Counted from the stretch's first letter, positions 21,944-34,096 are shown. The stretch: DNA of 64,000 bases from Pelobates cultripes (GCA_933207985.1 OW240913.1:277436987-277500986); one strand, 5' to 3'. The notes: generated from the letters alone by a model not told the origin. Numbers and translations: made by a program.

Positions 21944-23530
21944 ATACTCCACTTAGCCATGAGTTGAAACCACAAGTACATTTTAAGTTTCTCTCCAAAT
22001 GCAGAGAAGCCATTTATTTTCTGTAGCGTGATTAAAATTATGGTTAAATGTGTTATTCTTAATAATGACAGGTTTGAAAGCTATTTTTTCTTGACAATTC
22101 GTTTCCTAACTATCACTCAAATAGAATATTTCCAACATTATTTAAAAAAGTATTTATTTAAGACTAATACAAAAAGTTGTAATCACAAGGTTATAAATCT
22201 ATATATTGATTTTTTTCAACATGCTTGTTAATTTCCACAGAAAAAGTTTATTAATTTAGTAACTATATATAATCTTTCTTAATATCAAGCTAGAGTTCCT
22301 GACAGTTGCCCAAAAACATAGTGTTGAAGGAGCACTCTACCAGAATAGTTTTTCTTATGGTAAACGTTCTTGAATTATTCTCTAGGTTCAAGCTAGGACC
22401 TTGGATAATCGTACGCTAGATCGTCTTATGCATACAGAATTTTTAATTTTATAATTTTCAGTTAACCACAGTTGACTAAATTATAAACCATTAAGAATAA
22501 TTAATTGGTATTAATTTATTTGCCTAGCAGCAAAAACAATATACAGCTGAGAATTTTTTGACTCACTTAACCATGTTTAATTCCTTATGTTCTTATCATA
22601 ATGCTAGAATCTGAAGTGACACTTCCATAAAGGTTTAAGAGCACTCAATGTGTTTAAACTGTATCATGTACATTTGAACAACAACAAAAAAGATTAGATT
22701 GAAATTTTTTGAATTGCCCCTAAAATATTACAAATGACTTGCGATTATTTACAGATTAACGAGAGTAGACCTGTAGGAATTAGCCACACACATATAAGGA
22801 TTTTGTCGGGTTTTTTTTTTTTTTTTTTTTTTTAACAGCAGACCATTGTCTAATTTTTTGTGAATGTGCAGAATTGCAGCCCCAGCTGATGTGCAGAAAC
22901 TCTAGTTGTCAACAAATAAAGTCACCTATGGCACTTCAGCTGACAAAGTGTATGGGTTCAAGCCAATTTAATCCATTTTACCAAACAATGAAAATACTGT
23001 CATAGATTATAGAAATGCGATGTGCTTACTCTTTATGCTAGGCAATGTGGCAATTTAGTAAATAGATTTAAAAATAATGCAGGGGTGGATTTATTTAATT
23101 ATAAAGAAAAATTGTTTTTGTCAATTTCTTTGTTTCTATTTTTTTTTTTATAAAAAAACATGCCCGCTATTGCTTGTTTGCATTATAAACAGCTTCATTA
23201 AACAAAATTGAAATTCATTTGAAAGGTAAAAACCGCTATCTTTAAATGATAATTATATATAGATTTATGAGGGATATAATCACTATCTGACAAGTGAATG
23301 TTGGAAAAGCAGCTTTGATTTATCTACAAAACCCATAATTTTGTTTATGTTTGTCTTAACCATATTTTCAATAGATTTTGTACAAAATCCAAATTACTGC
23401 TTTACTAATCTTCTTTGAAGAAGGTGAAATCTTGAAATTAAAAGAAAAAACCCTCCTACTCAGCTATTAAAGTAACTTGCTTGCAATGTGACATTTTGAC
23501 AACAGAAATATATATAACATATTTGACAAC

Positions 23531-23580
<50 letters not shown>

Positions 23581-24004
23581 AAGTATAGCTCATTGGCTAG
23601 CCACCAAGAACCAGCTTGAATCAGATTCAGGATACTGAACTGGATTAGTTCATCATATGATGCTGATAACAGTGAAAAAATTAGATGGCATTGTGAAGCT
23701 GCTACATTTAAATTTTAAAAGTACAATGATCAGTGAATCCCAGAAATCCTTCTAAACCAGGGAGCAACTATTGATGCCTACCGCTTTCCCACAGTGGCTA
23801 ATAGTGAAGGAAGATGGATAAAGCCAATAATATTCTAAAAAAAATGGCATCGTAAATTAAATGTACCAGGCTCTAGAAGCACGAATAGATCATTCAAATA
23901 TAATAATATTTAAAAAAAAAGGCACCAGATTTTGTCAGAAAGTTGTCTCCAAGGTAATCTTAGCAATGTATCATGTAGGTGATGTGAAATGTGCCATGTG
24001 TCAT
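21944..24004. other. AT-rich DNA with simple repeats
   Basis: No gene is recognised. It contains a 23-base T run at 22811-22833 and a (TA)n tract at 23534-23577. Confidence 0.5.
23534..23577. repeat. (TA)n microsatellite
   Basis: About 22 uninterrupted TA dinucleotides. Confidence 0.97.
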
Positions 24005-24682
24005 TGTGGCACCATTTTTTTTTTAATTCTTTATTTTTACTGTGCAAGGCAAATACAGGTATATGTGAAGTGCCACAACAGCACTCATAGAGTAAGCAAC
24101 AAACATTCAATTCGGCACTTGGAATCTGCACATTTTTTGTTATTATTATGTTGGATCGAGCTAGACACAATTTTTAGGTAAAACTATGTCAGTAAGTAAT
24201 AATTCGACAATATACTAAGCTCTAGAAACTTTAACTGACAGCATGGGGTTGTTTAGCTAGAGTGAGAATCTAGGAGAAGTGTTAGCTTAAACAAAAGTTT
24301 AATGTTAGTACACTCGTTTTATAGTTGGGTTCCCGGCTGTACATGTATGTCTGATTATGTGAAGCTATGGGTTCTGCATTCAGTATAGGTTAGCTATACA
24401 TGTGGGTGGTTAGGTAAAAACAGAGTTAGCTACATGCTTATTAAATACAAGTTGGGAAGAAGATAAAACCCCTACTGGGAAGCAGGTAATTGCTAGGCAA
24501 GCAGGCAGGCACTTTTACTTCCCCATAGCTGCGGCCATGTGGCCGCTTTAGAGCTAAATGGCCGCTGCTACAAAGCATCACAGGTCTATGTATAAAAGAC
24601 AAACCACAAAAAAATAAAATAAAAACTTAGAGTCATCAGTTGATGTAAGGCATTGTCCTTGTAGGGCTTTACATTGGGGCTT

Positions 24683-25387
24683 TCAGCCTATGCCCAATGT
24701 CTGGAAGTCCCGGACGCCGCTTCTACAAGTGTCTCTCTTGGAAACTCTGGGCAGGGTGCCTCCATATCTGGATGCAGCTTTGATGGTGTGCTGAGGGGTA
24801 CGCTGTCGTTTGGTCTCTCGAATTGCAGCGCTGGTGGCGGGAGGTCGCGTTGTGCTGCGCCAGGCACTGAGAGGTTGGGTTGGTGAGTGCTTTGCAGGTG
24901 TCGCTTGTAAGGGGGTCTTGCTGTTGTGTAGCTGCGAGTGGGAGCTTGCGTCTGGGAAACATGGCTTCTGTACCCGCCTTGAGGGCCGCAGGGATCTGCG
25001 CTGGGGTGTGGAAGCGCGAACTCCGGTTCCCAGGAGACAAGGCCCTGTTTCCATCCATGCTGTGCTTCTGCTCCGATTCCCATTGGGAGCTGCTCTGGAG
25101 GTACAGGAGGGGTTCCCGCTTAGCTGGCACCGGGTTGCCGGGCGGATCCATGCCACCATTTGTCTCATCATCAGCCTGTAGGACTGCCTCCGGGTTTTCA
25201 GCTTTGTCCAGAGGTTGTCGCAGAGCCTGTCGTAGAACTCCTGTGTGTGTTTGGGAGGCCTGATGAGTGCACGTTGTGTTGTGGATCTTGTCTGTGCCGC
25301 CATCTTGGGCGGGCCTTGGCGAGTCCGCTTTGTCTTAAGTGTTATCGCTTGTTCATGCTGTGCAGCAGGGGCATTCTTCCCCCGCAA
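24683..25387 (-). CDS. 234-aa basic ORF within the L1-like retroposon
   Basis: Starts about 335 nt from the element's 5' end. The product is rich in Arg, Ser, Thr, Pro and Gln, strongly basic, with KTKRTRQGPPKMAAQTRS near the N-terminus and a more ordered-looking PKHTQEFYDRLCDNLWTKL segment (about residues 45-63). I see no coiled coil, RRM or zinc knuckle that would confirm an L1 ORF1. It may be a diverged ORF1 start, or simply an open frame in a GC-rich 5' region; plus-strand frames over the same DNA are also open. Function unknown. Confidence 0.3.
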   Translation of the reverse strand: MRGKNAPAAQHEQAITLKTKRTRQGPPKMAAQTRSTTQRALIRPPKHTQEFYDRLCDNLWTKLKTRRQSYRLMMRQMVAWIRPATRCQLSGNPSCTSRAAPNGNRSRSTAWMETGPCLLGTGVRASTPQRRSLRPSRRVQKPCFPDASSHSQLHNSKTPLQATPAKHSPTQPLSAWRSTTRPPATSAAIRETKRQRTPQHTIKAASRYGGTLPRVSKRDTCRSGVRDFQTLGIG

Positions 25388-25691
25388 GGACCGGGATATC
25401 CCCCGCCGGTCCAGAGGGGGGGGGTAGCAGGGCTGCCGTGGGTGCTTGTCTGGGCGTGTGGCTCGTGTCGGGAGGTCGGCCGTCTCCTCCGGACCTCAGG
25501 CCCCACTCCAGTTTAGGCCACATGGCCAGCGTTGATTTTTCCGCCACGTATTGGTGCCGGGCCAGTACCATTTTGTGCCTCGCGTTCTGCTGAGTTGGTT
25601 CCCGAACACCGTATGCCTCTGGCGTTAGTGGGTCACTCGGTACTTGCGTGTAGTTCCTCATTATTGCAGGAGCTCATGAGATGTGCAGCCG

Positions 25692-25700
25692 GCCATCTTA
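25692..25700 (-). promoter_or_regulatory. YY1-like site near the retroposon 5' end
   Basis: TAAGATGGCC on the minus strand, about 20 bases from the inferred 5' terminus. Human L1 has a YY1 site (AAGATGGCCG) in almost the same place, where it sets the transcription start. A second similar motif, CCCAAGATGG, is at about 25299-25310. Confidence 0.5.
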
Positions 25701-25730
25701 GCTGCCAGGCCCCGCCCCCTCTGTGGCACC

Positions 25731-26265
25731 CTTTTTGATGCTGCTCTCAATCGGAAGTTCATACCAACCAGTGTTGGCATAATTCCTAAAATGTTTTGGT
25801 GCACAGAAATTTACTGAAATTTTATCAGCAGAAAAGCCTAAGGGTATTTAAACCTCTGCCCCCTCTACCCAGGCACCTTGCTGCAGTGCCCCTTAACCCA
25901 ATAGTTCCCTGATATTTAATATTGACTTTCGGCTGTTTATCTGTTTCTCCAACATTCTCCAGTCATTGACTTTGGGATAGTTTATTATTTATCCTGATTT
26001 TAGCCACTCATTCATCTTGGCTTGAGTCTTTGACCGTTATCTTATTATTATTTACCTGCTATATGCCTATCATTAAGCTCAGCCACTCTAAGAACTGGTA
26101 ATATTGATTGTCCTTGTATACTATCCCTCATTGGATTCTTGTGTTTGTTTTTTTACTTGAACTATTAGACACAATGTAATAACCACAATATTGTACCAAA
26201 ACGTAACACTCACAGTTAAAGCCAGCAATAATTTCTAGGAGATTTCCTCAAGAGCATGTTTCTGG
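25731..26265. repeat. Probable unclassified repeat remnant
   Basis: The stretch from TATTTAAACCTCTGCCCC (25846) onward has the look of the end of a dispersed anuran repeat; a related TATTTAAACCACCTGCC occurs at 8044. I cannot name the family and see no gene. Confidence 0.3.
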
Positions 26266-26267
26266 TA

Positions 26268-27710
26268 CAGTAATGGAAAAAAAGTATTCGATTCTCTGCT
26301 GATTTTTAACGTTTGTCCACTGACAAATAAATTATCAGTTTATGATTTTAATGGTAGGTGTATTTTAACAGTGAGAGACTGAATAACAAAAAAATTTAGA
26401 AAAACACATGTCAAAAAAGTTATAAATCGATTTTCATGTCAATGAGTGAAATAAGTATTTGATCCTCTATCAGCAAGATTTCTGGCTCCCAGGTGTCTTT
26501 TATACAGGTAACAAGCTGAGTGCTCTTAATCTCAGCTTGTTACCTGTATAAAAGACACCTGTATACAGAAGCAATCAATCAATCAGATTCCAAACTCTTC
26601 ACCATGGCCAAGACCAAAGAGCTGTCCAAGGATGTCAGGAACAAGATTGTAGACCTACACATAGCTGAAATAGGCTACAAGACCATCGCCAAGCAGTGTG
26701 GTGAGAAGATGACAACAGGTGGTGCGATTATTCACAAATGGAAGAAACACAAAATTACTGTCAGTCTCCATTGGTCTGCTGCTCCATGCAAGATCTCACC
26801 TCGTGGAGTTTCAATGATCATGAGAATGGTAAGGAATTAGTCCAGAACTACACGGGAGGATCTTGTTAATGATCTCAAGGCAGCTGGGACTCTAGTCACC
26901 AAGGAAACAATTGGTAACATACTACACCGTGAAGGACTAAATTCCTACAGTGTTGTGGTCAGATGAGAGCAAAATCAAGTTTTTTGGCATCATCTAAACA
27001 AGCCGCGGAGGAATGCTGCCTATGACCCCCAAAACACCATCCCTACCATCAAACATGGAGGTGGAAACATTATGCTTTGGGGGTGTTTTTCTGCTAAGGG
27101 GACAGGACAACTGCACCACAACAAAGGGATGATGGATGGGGCAATGTACCATCAAATCTTGGGTGAGAACCTCCTTCCCTCAGCCAGGGCATTTAAAATG
27201 GGTTATGATGGGTATTCCAGTATGACAATGACCCAAAACACACAGCCAAGGCAACAAAGGAGTGGCTCAAGAAGAATCACATTAAGGTCCTGGAGTGGCC
27301 TAGCCAGTCTCCAGACCTTAATCCCATAGACAATCTGTGGAAGGAGCTGAAGCTGCCAAACGTCAGCCTCGAAACCTTAATGAGAGGATCTGCAAAAGAG
27401 GAGTGGGACAAAATCCCTCTTGAAATGTGTGCAAACCTGGTGGCCAACTTCAAGAAACGTGTGATCCCTGTGATTGCCAACAAGGGTTTTACCACCAAGT
27501 ACTAAGTCGAAAGGGTCAAATACTTATTTCACTCATTGACATGCAAATCAATTCATACCTTTTTTGACATGCGTTTTTCAAGATTTTCTTTGGTTATTCT
27601 GTCTTTCACTGTTAAAAAACACCTACCATTAAATTTATAGAATGATCATTTTTTGTTCCATTGCTGATTTTGAACGTTTGCCCACTGACAAATACTTTTT
27701 TCCCTCACTG
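26268..27710 (+). mobile_element. Salmonid-type Tc1 transposon, decayed
   Basis: TA dinucleotides flank the element (26266-26267 and 27711-27712). The left inverted repeat is over 200 bp (CAGTAATGGAAAAAAAGTAT onward) and is matched at the right end by AATACTTTTTTCCCTCACTG. A perfect internal hairpin, AGGTGTCTTTTATACAGGTA against its complement, lies at about 26490-26563. The sequence closely resembles a Tc1 family I know from salmonid fish and frogs, which has spread widely among aquatic vertebrates. A block within the right inverted repeat (about 27661-27692) is in the opposite orientation to that expected. Confidence 0.88.
26604..27505 (+). pseudogene. Tc1 transposase pseudogene
   Basis: The frame from 26604 opens with the Met-Ala-Lys-Thr-Lys-Glu-Leu start and a helix-turn-helix region (to about 26730), then stops at 26840. 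About 150 bp of the expected gene is missing near 26950, including the region leading to the first catalytic aspartate. The central block (27060-27200, [20 protein letters not shown]) is well preserved. A frameshift near 27208 puts the second aspartate region out of frame, and the DNA around 27316-27340 encodes PDLNPID in place of PDLNPIE. The enzyme cannot be functional. Confidence 0.85.
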
Positions 27711-27784
27711 TATAACCAAGATTGTCCATCTCCACCTTCATATATATGTGAAAAGAAATGGCAACCAAGACTATATTCATTTTT

Positions 27785-29410
27785 TTTCCAGGACAATAAA
27801 TCAAATGAACATTAAATGTGGCATATACCAAGGTGATGCGCTATCCCCAATGCTGTTCTGTATAGGCCTCAACCCAGTCAGCCAGATAATCAAGAAGAGT
27901 GGGTATGGATACAGGTTCAAGAGTGGAGCTACCATCAGCCACCTACTCTACATGGACGACATCAAGCTGTATGCCAAGAATGAGTAAGACATTGACTCAG
28001 TGATCCATCTAACGAGGATATACAGTAAGGACTTCGGAATTTCATTCAAACTAGAGAAGTGCGGATGCATGATAGCAAGAGGGAAGATGATCAGGACAGA
28101 GGGAGTTGAAGTTCCAGAAGGCCAAATAGAACATGTGGAGAACAGTTACCTTGGGGTACCACAAACACATGGTAACCATGAGGAAGAGGCAAGGAGAATA
28201 GCAACATCCAAACACCTCCAAAGAATCAGACAGGTTCTGAAGTCCCAGCTCAATGGCAAGAGCAAGATCCAAGCCATCAACACATATGCCCTACCGGTGA
28301 TCAGGTACCCAGCTGGAATAATAACCTGGCCAAGGGAAGAACTGGTCACCGTGGATGTAAAGACCAGGAAACTACTCACTATGAATGGAGGATTCCACCT
28401 GAAATCCAGCACCCAGAGACTGTACACCTGCTGGAAGGAAAGAGGTTGGGGCCTGATGAGTGTCAAGGCCACAGTCCTGGATGAAACACAGAGCATTCAC
28501 AAGTACATCACGAAGATGGCTCCCAAAGATGAACTGCTAATGGAATACCTGAGACACAGATCGACAATGCAGAAAAAGTGAAGGTTCCTTGGCAAGTCAA
28601 ACCTCTCCATGGTGTATACTACCAGCAGATAGTGGATGTGGCTCACATGACAAAATCAGTCGTTGGAAAAGGCAGGACTGAAAGACAGCACTAAGGCACT
28701 AATCCTAGCAGCACAGGAGCAGGCACTCAGCACCAGTTCAATAGAAGCTGGAGTTTACCACACCAGGCAAGATCCAAGGTGTAGACTGTGCAAAGAGGCC
28801 TCTGAGACAATCCAGCACCTAGTAGTCGGATGCAAGATGTTAGCAGGAACAGCATACATGGAGAGACACAACCAAGTTGATGGGATTGTGTACCCAAACA
28901 TCTGCACAGAATATGGATTAGACCTGCCTAAGTCCAGATGGGAGATACCACAAAGGGTAGTTGAGAATGACAGGGCTAAGATCCTGTGGGACTTCAAGAT
29001 CCAGACAGACAAGCAAGTGCTGGCCAACCAGACAGACATCATGGTGGTAGACAAGGAACGAAAGACTTAAGTCTTGGTGGATGTGGCAATACCCAGTGAC
29101 CCAAACATCAGGAAGAAAGAACATGAGAAGGTGGACAAATACCAAGGACTGAAAGAAGAACTAGATAGGATGTGGAAAGTGAAGGCAGTATCCCAGTTGT
29201 GATAGTAGCACTTGGGGCTGTGACTCCCAAGTTGGGGGAGTGGCTTCAGCAGATTCCAGGTGGGACATCTGTGATCGCTGTCCAGAAGAGTGCAGTTCTA
29301 GGAACAGCTAAGATACTGTGCAGAACCCTCAAACTACCAGGCCTCTGGTAGAGGACCTGAGAATGAGGAATAAACATACCACCCAGGAGGGGTGGTATAT
29401 ATATATACAG
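27785..29410 (+). mobile_element. LINE fragment with restriction-like endonuclease
   Basis: A 5'-truncated non-LTR retrotransposon beginning just before RT motif B and continuing to a 3' end at about 29400-29410 (TATATATATACAGG). The order RT, Cys-His finger, then PD-(D/E)xK-like endonuclease places it in the early-branching group with R2, R4/Dong and NeSL. It lies about 70 bp beyond the end of the Tc1 element, so the two insertions are close neighbours. Confidence 0.85.
27796..29200 (+). pseudogene. RT / REL-endonuclease ORF, broken
   Basis: Blocks in order: RT motif B region, YQGDALSPMLF (about 27826-27860); motif C, LLYMDDIKLYAKN (about 27946-27984); an in-frame stop at 27985; the EKCGCMIARG and NGKSKIQAINTYALPVIRYP blocks (28050-28310); a stop and frameshift near 28580-28655; a CRLCKEASETIQHLVVGC finger (28780-28833, C-x2-C-x7-H-x4-C); and the endonuclease core AKILWDFKIQTDKQV..DIMVVDK (about 28975-29055), interrupted by a stop at 29068. 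The frame then reads VLVDVAIPSD and onward to 29200. The catalytic YMDD is intact but the protein is broken in at least three places. In life such enzymes nick and prime at a target site. Confidence 0.85.
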
Positions 29411-29991
29411 GGTGCCCAAGTCCTAATTTTGCCCATGGACCCAGGACTCTGTCAGTCCGCCCCTATGTATTTTAAAAGGAAAGCATCAGTTCCGAGGTTT
29501 TTAAAATTATGTCCACTTATCCCCTACATCTAACAAATCAACTTATGTATTCTGAAAACCCTTCCTGGAGGTGAGCACCTTCATTCTTGCTCTCTGTCAG
29601 CCAATGTTATAAAAAGGACCTTTTGCAGTATGTTGAGGTGGAAAAACAGAAACAGTCTTTTCTAAAATGTAGTGCAAAAACCTGAAAGGGGAGGAGTCAT
29701 CAATTTAATATATCTGCTGGTTTCTATGGTGATTGCATGAGTTTTAGTACTTTAGACCACCTTGACTGTACTGGTTTGTGATGTGATGCAATTTGGTAAA
29801 TTTGAAGAATATTTAAAAGTAAAATATGATACCTGTGGTTGAGGTGCCCTTTTCAGACTTAGCCCCTCAGGATGAGATGTACCTGCCTGGAGTTAAGCTT
29901 ATTGATTATAGATGTATATATTCCATAAAATTGTTTGCGTTTCAAAAAAGTGAAAGTGAAAGGGAAAGTGAGATTTAAATTTTTTTACTAT

Positions 29992-30069
29992 TTAACCCCT
30001 TAAGGACACATGACGTGTGACATGTCATGATTCCCTTTTATTCCAGAAGTTTGGTCCTTAAGGGGTTAA
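29992..30069. mobile_element. 78-bp TTAA-flanked MITE
   Basis: TTAA + CCCCTTAAGGACACATGACG at the left and GGTCCTTAAGGGG + TTAA at the right, an almost complete foldback. The element at 31373-31452 is the same repeat in the opposite orientation. Confidence 0.85.
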
Positions 30070-31372
30070 ATCCCCTAATCCTTTGCTTCTTGTCCTACAC
30101 ATTGCGCCTCTCTTTCTTTTTTATAGGAACATCTTGTTCTCTGTTGCATGATGGTACTTGTGCTTCCCACTGATAAATGCATGGAATGGATAATCACAAG
30201 AAAAAAGGTTAACATGAATAACATGGGATTTACAATGTTTTATTTGATGGTGTGGTTTCCAGAGAATTGACAAATCTGCTTTAAGAATTATTTGGCTTTA
30301 TGGAATCATCGTTAGCTACTCAAAATCTCTCCAACTGGTCACACATTAACAAATTCCATACAAAAAAGCATTGACATTTATTGACATTGGTTGTTTTTTT
30401 TATTATTATTAAGTAAACTATGTAAAAAATTTGATTTCTTGGTCAGATTATGCAGTGATTTTCATTACTCTAAAAAAGGGCAAAACCAAGGCAAATAAAT
30501 TTTACATTGTGCAACTACTATACAATGTGTTTATGCCAGCCTCGCTCCTATGTAATGCTATTTTAAAGGCACTCCTACAAGTTGAAGCTGATAGTAAAAA
30601 ATGTGTTACTATGTTTTGAAAGGTATTATTTGTATTGAACTGCCACTCGGTAAAAAATATTGTTTGTATTGATTTGTCTCACTGCGAAACTCTATGTTAT
30701 GTCAATACATCCATTGTACACATGCATTCAGAAATAAAAATCACAATTTAAAAAAAATGTATACTGTATTTAATGATTCAATAATACAATTAACAAATCA
30801 ACCACTGCATATATTTTAATTAAGAAATAATTTTATGCCAGCGTTTTTATTTAGCTTTACAAACAATGATTGCCTAAAGCAATGCAGAACACAACTTTCA
30901 AAGTCACTGTCAGTAAAGGAAAAAGCAATAATTTAAGTAGTTAATGAAATCAATGAAATCTAATAGACAGGGAACCTTTTTCCAGTAGAGATTAATGAAC
31001 AAGTCAGTAGATATTGAACGTACACTACCAACAGGTGCAATTTGCTGTTTGCTGTTTGAACCCAAATACTCTAGTTTTAATTCAAAATTGTCTTTCAATA
31101 TAGGTAAAACAGAGTATGGTTTATCGCATGCAAAAACGACCTATTTCCTTCTGCTCTTTATATTCACAGTGTTATCATGTATTATAAAGAGATGATATAA
31201 TTGGCATGTAAGTTGTATACTTAGGTGTTGTTTAATGTTATTTAAATCTTTATAATGAATATTTCTATAAACATGCTATCTAGTATTATGTAACATCCCT
31301 ATAAGAAAAAGAGCAAAGAAAGCATCCATATTTTGATAACAAGTTATGTTTTAGCTTTTACTGTTTAACTCC
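30070..31372. other. AT-rich DNA, nothing recognised
   Basis: Small open frames at 30431-30619 and 30995-31195 lack motifs or splice context. Confidence 0.45.
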
Positions 31373-31452
31373 TTAACCCCTTAAGGACCAAACTTCTGGA
31401 ATAAAAGGGAATCGTGACATGTCACACATGTCATGTGTCCTTAAGGAGTTAA
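31373..31452. mobile_element. 80-bp TTAA-flanked MITE, second copy
   Basis: TTAA + CCCCTTAAGGACC at the left and GTCCTTAAGGAG + TTAA at the right. The interior AAACTTCTGGAATAAAAGGG is the reverse complement of the interior of the 29992 element. Confidence 0.85.
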
Positions 31453-31517
31453 AGGACCAAAACAAAACCTACAATTTGTTCTACATTTTTGCTCCACTTT
31501 AATTTAAGGGTTTCTCT

Positions 31518-31735
31518 TTAAAGGGAAACTATAGGCACTCAGACCACTTTGTCTTATGCAAAGGCATAATGCGTGCAGGGCTCTTAGTGTGCATGTGCAT
31601 TAGGTCCCCCATCGGCTGACGTCAGAGGAATCGAGCGGAATCAGGTAAGTGAATAAAGGGTTATTTAAGCCTTTACGTGCAGAGCTATATATTTTATTTT
31701 TTATTTTTAAAAGAACAGAAAGGACTTTACTTTAA
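31518..31735. mobile_element. T2/Kolobok-type MITE, right end diverged
   Basis: Begins TTAAAGGGAAACTATAGGCAC, fitting the T2 terminal motif TTAAAGGRR known from Xenopus. The proposed right end (ACTTTAA at 31729-31735) is only weakly similar, so the copy is diverged or deleted. Confidence 0.5.
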
Positions 31736-33297
31736 TATCCTAAATCCATACCTAACACAACACTATGTGTAAATAAAATGTTAAAAAATGTGAAAATATG
31801 CATTTCATAACCAATACCATAGGAAAGGTATTGGTTAGGAATTTATTTTGTTTGCCAACCCATTCAGTCATTCATTCATTTATCAACTGAAATTAATTTC
31901 CAGAAAAAAATAATGAAAGCAAAATTTTCATCAATTTTTCGATTAGTCCAAACACAGATGCACGTCTACTGCATATAGTAGTAAGATCTCTTAATATTGA
32001 ATTTGTTATTTGTACTTGATTATTTTGGTTTTTATTTTTCTAGATGTACTCTGTCAACAGGTGCTCCCTTCATTTAACCCAGCTATGCTTGTCCATTACG
32101 TAAAATGATTATTCATTAAGAAGATAATTAAAGAGATTTTTTTTTTACTTAGTAATACAGTATGGATGCCCCAATCAAGACAAAGAATAAATATATTATT
32201 TAAGATTACCTTTCAAAGGATTCCTAGACCTAAATTTGTTTAGAGGTTACAATAGAATCATATTGGTAGGCCTTTCCTTCTCCTCAAAACTAAAAATGTT
32301 AGTATAGTCAGATCTGTTTATTTCTAATGAACTGTGACAGTGTGCCGTTCTTGAGTTTTGGTTTTATTTGTCATGGTTGAATAGTAGAGGATGTAAACAA
32401 TATGCAATAAACTTGAACTATGATGGAAAATATGTTTACTCACTACAAAACAGATACCATAAAATCCAGGGTTTAAATTTTACTGTCCTATGCTACTAAC
32501 CAGGCCTTAAAGGTTATTCACCACTACAAGCCATAGAATATTCACCATGGTTGAAATTCTACTTACCAGGGCTAATGTATGCATTTAACTAGTGTCAATT
32601 GCTTATGAATGATAATAAAAAAAAACTGCAAATCCCTAGTGTTGGTACTTTCCAAATTGAACAAAAAATCCTCTAGCTACACATGGTATGTCAAAAAGTG
32701 CTGCTCATGAGATTTGCGGTTTTTGTTCATAAATAGTTATGTCCAGAACTGTTCGCCAAACGGTTTGCGAACTGTTCGCCACGGTTCGCCACGAATGGTT
32801 CGCGCGGACTCCAGTCAGCTGACACATTCCAGCCAATATAACCAATTAAATATATACATTCCCTTTAACTTATGCAACAGCTTTTTGAAATTATTTTCTT
32901 CACTTGTTACTGCATTCTATTTTTATGTACAGGGAACCCCTGATTCATTAGAAGATTGGTATGTAACTATGATGCATTATGCTTAACAGTTACCTTTTCT
33001 CTATTACACGATCTCCATGATTTCCTTCTATCAATGCCACTGACCTCCGTCCTTCTGCTCCTATTTGTTCCTCCTTAACTTCTTCACCCCATGCCAGTCT
33101 TCGTATATTCTTCAAAATCTATGCCAGTTCTTAATAATTCCAATCATTCTATGTTATCTTAGCATATTCTAGACGCCTTTTGATTCTTTGCCAATGTTCT
33201 CTCTCCTAATTAACCTTTATGCCAGTATCACTGTGTCTTTCCCCTCAATGCCAATGCCTTTATTCCATCTATGTCAGTCATTATAAATCTGAATAGA
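31736..33297. other. AT-rich DNA with a TTCGCC repeat remnant
   Basis: Mostly unrecognised. A short block at about 32745-32812 repeats GTTCGCCA/GGTTCGC and belongs to a dispersed repeat; no gene is seen. Confidence 0.45.
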
Positions 33298-33363
33298 TTT
33301 TTAGAGACTGACAAAAAAATTAACAAACTTATCATTTGGTTAATTTTTTGTCAGTCTCTAAAA
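33298..33363. repeat. Short near-perfect hairpin
   Basis: Arms TTTTAGAGACTGACAAAAAA.. (33298-33324) and its near-exact complement (33338-33363), loop about 13 nt. It may be a tiny MITE or a solo foldback. Confidence 0.8.
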
Positions 33364-34096
33364 TGTTAACTCACTTTATGTATACTATGTCTATACTTTA
33401 ATCTAGTTTTTTTGGCCAATGATTAAGAGCACTCTGTTATATAAAACATATTATGCAGTTCAATGAATTTGCTACTTACACCCGTTTGCTTTATTTTGGT
33501 ACCCTATATTTTTTGTACTCTTTTTTTTTAAATTAAGTATGGATTTTATTTTAACTTATCTGCTATGTTGACCTTGTTACTGAACCGTGAGCCAGCTTTA
33601 TTTGCTTTTGTGAACATCAAGGATATCCTATACATTCCTTAGTAGCAGTGGCTCTAGGACACTGTATTTCGGTGCACCTTGTTAATCTGCTGGGAGTTAA
33701 CCCCTTAACGCCGTTACGGCGTTCTATGCCGTCCCGCATTAAATGTGCTTTAAAGTCGTTGCGGCGGCATAGAACGCCGTAACATCTTTCAGCCCCAGCA
33801 CCTCCAATTTACTCACCTCAGCCGTGATCCTCTTCTGGAGGGCTGCCTGACAGCCCAGGCAGCCCTCCCCCGGCAAATGAGGCCCCCGGGGGCCATTTGA
33901 TCTCTCTCAAAGAGCGATCACATGGCCCCCTATAGCTGGCTGTGGATCTGCCAGCAGGGGGACTGTCTGAAATGTCAGACAGTCCCCCTGCTGGTGGGAA
34001 AGTAAAAAAAAAAATAATTAAACATGTTTTAAAATAAATTAAATGTATTTATATATAAATATAAAATATATATATATTATAAATATAATATATATA

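Larger units (their letters stand above)
24005..25730 (-). mobile_element. L1-like retroposon with GC-rich 5' end, about 1.7 kb
   Basis: TGTGGCACC flanks the insert at 24005-24013 and 25722-25730, a 9-bp target duplication. On the minus strand the element begins GGGGGCGGGGCCTGGCAGC and reaches a TAAGATGGCCG motif about 20 bases in, a layout like the 5' end of mammalian L1. It ends in AATAAAGAATT plus a short A-run at 24014-24030. The 5' 1.1 kb is CpG- and GC-rich; the 3' 500 bp is AT-rich. No reverse transcriptase is present, so this is either an internally deleted L1-like element or a non-autonomous derivative. Confidence 0.72.

Noticed and set aside
21745..21981. 78-aa minus-strand frame with a Phe/Leu/Ser-rich stretch
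   Set aside because: It lies across the short L1-type retroposon and its purine-rich tract; no motif.
24810..25738. Plus-strand frames of 60-127 aa in the GC-rich region, read as a CpG-island gene
   Set aside because: The region is bounded by a 9-bp duplication and has a poly(A) end on the minus strand, so it is a retroposon. The plus-strand frames are a by-product of GC content.
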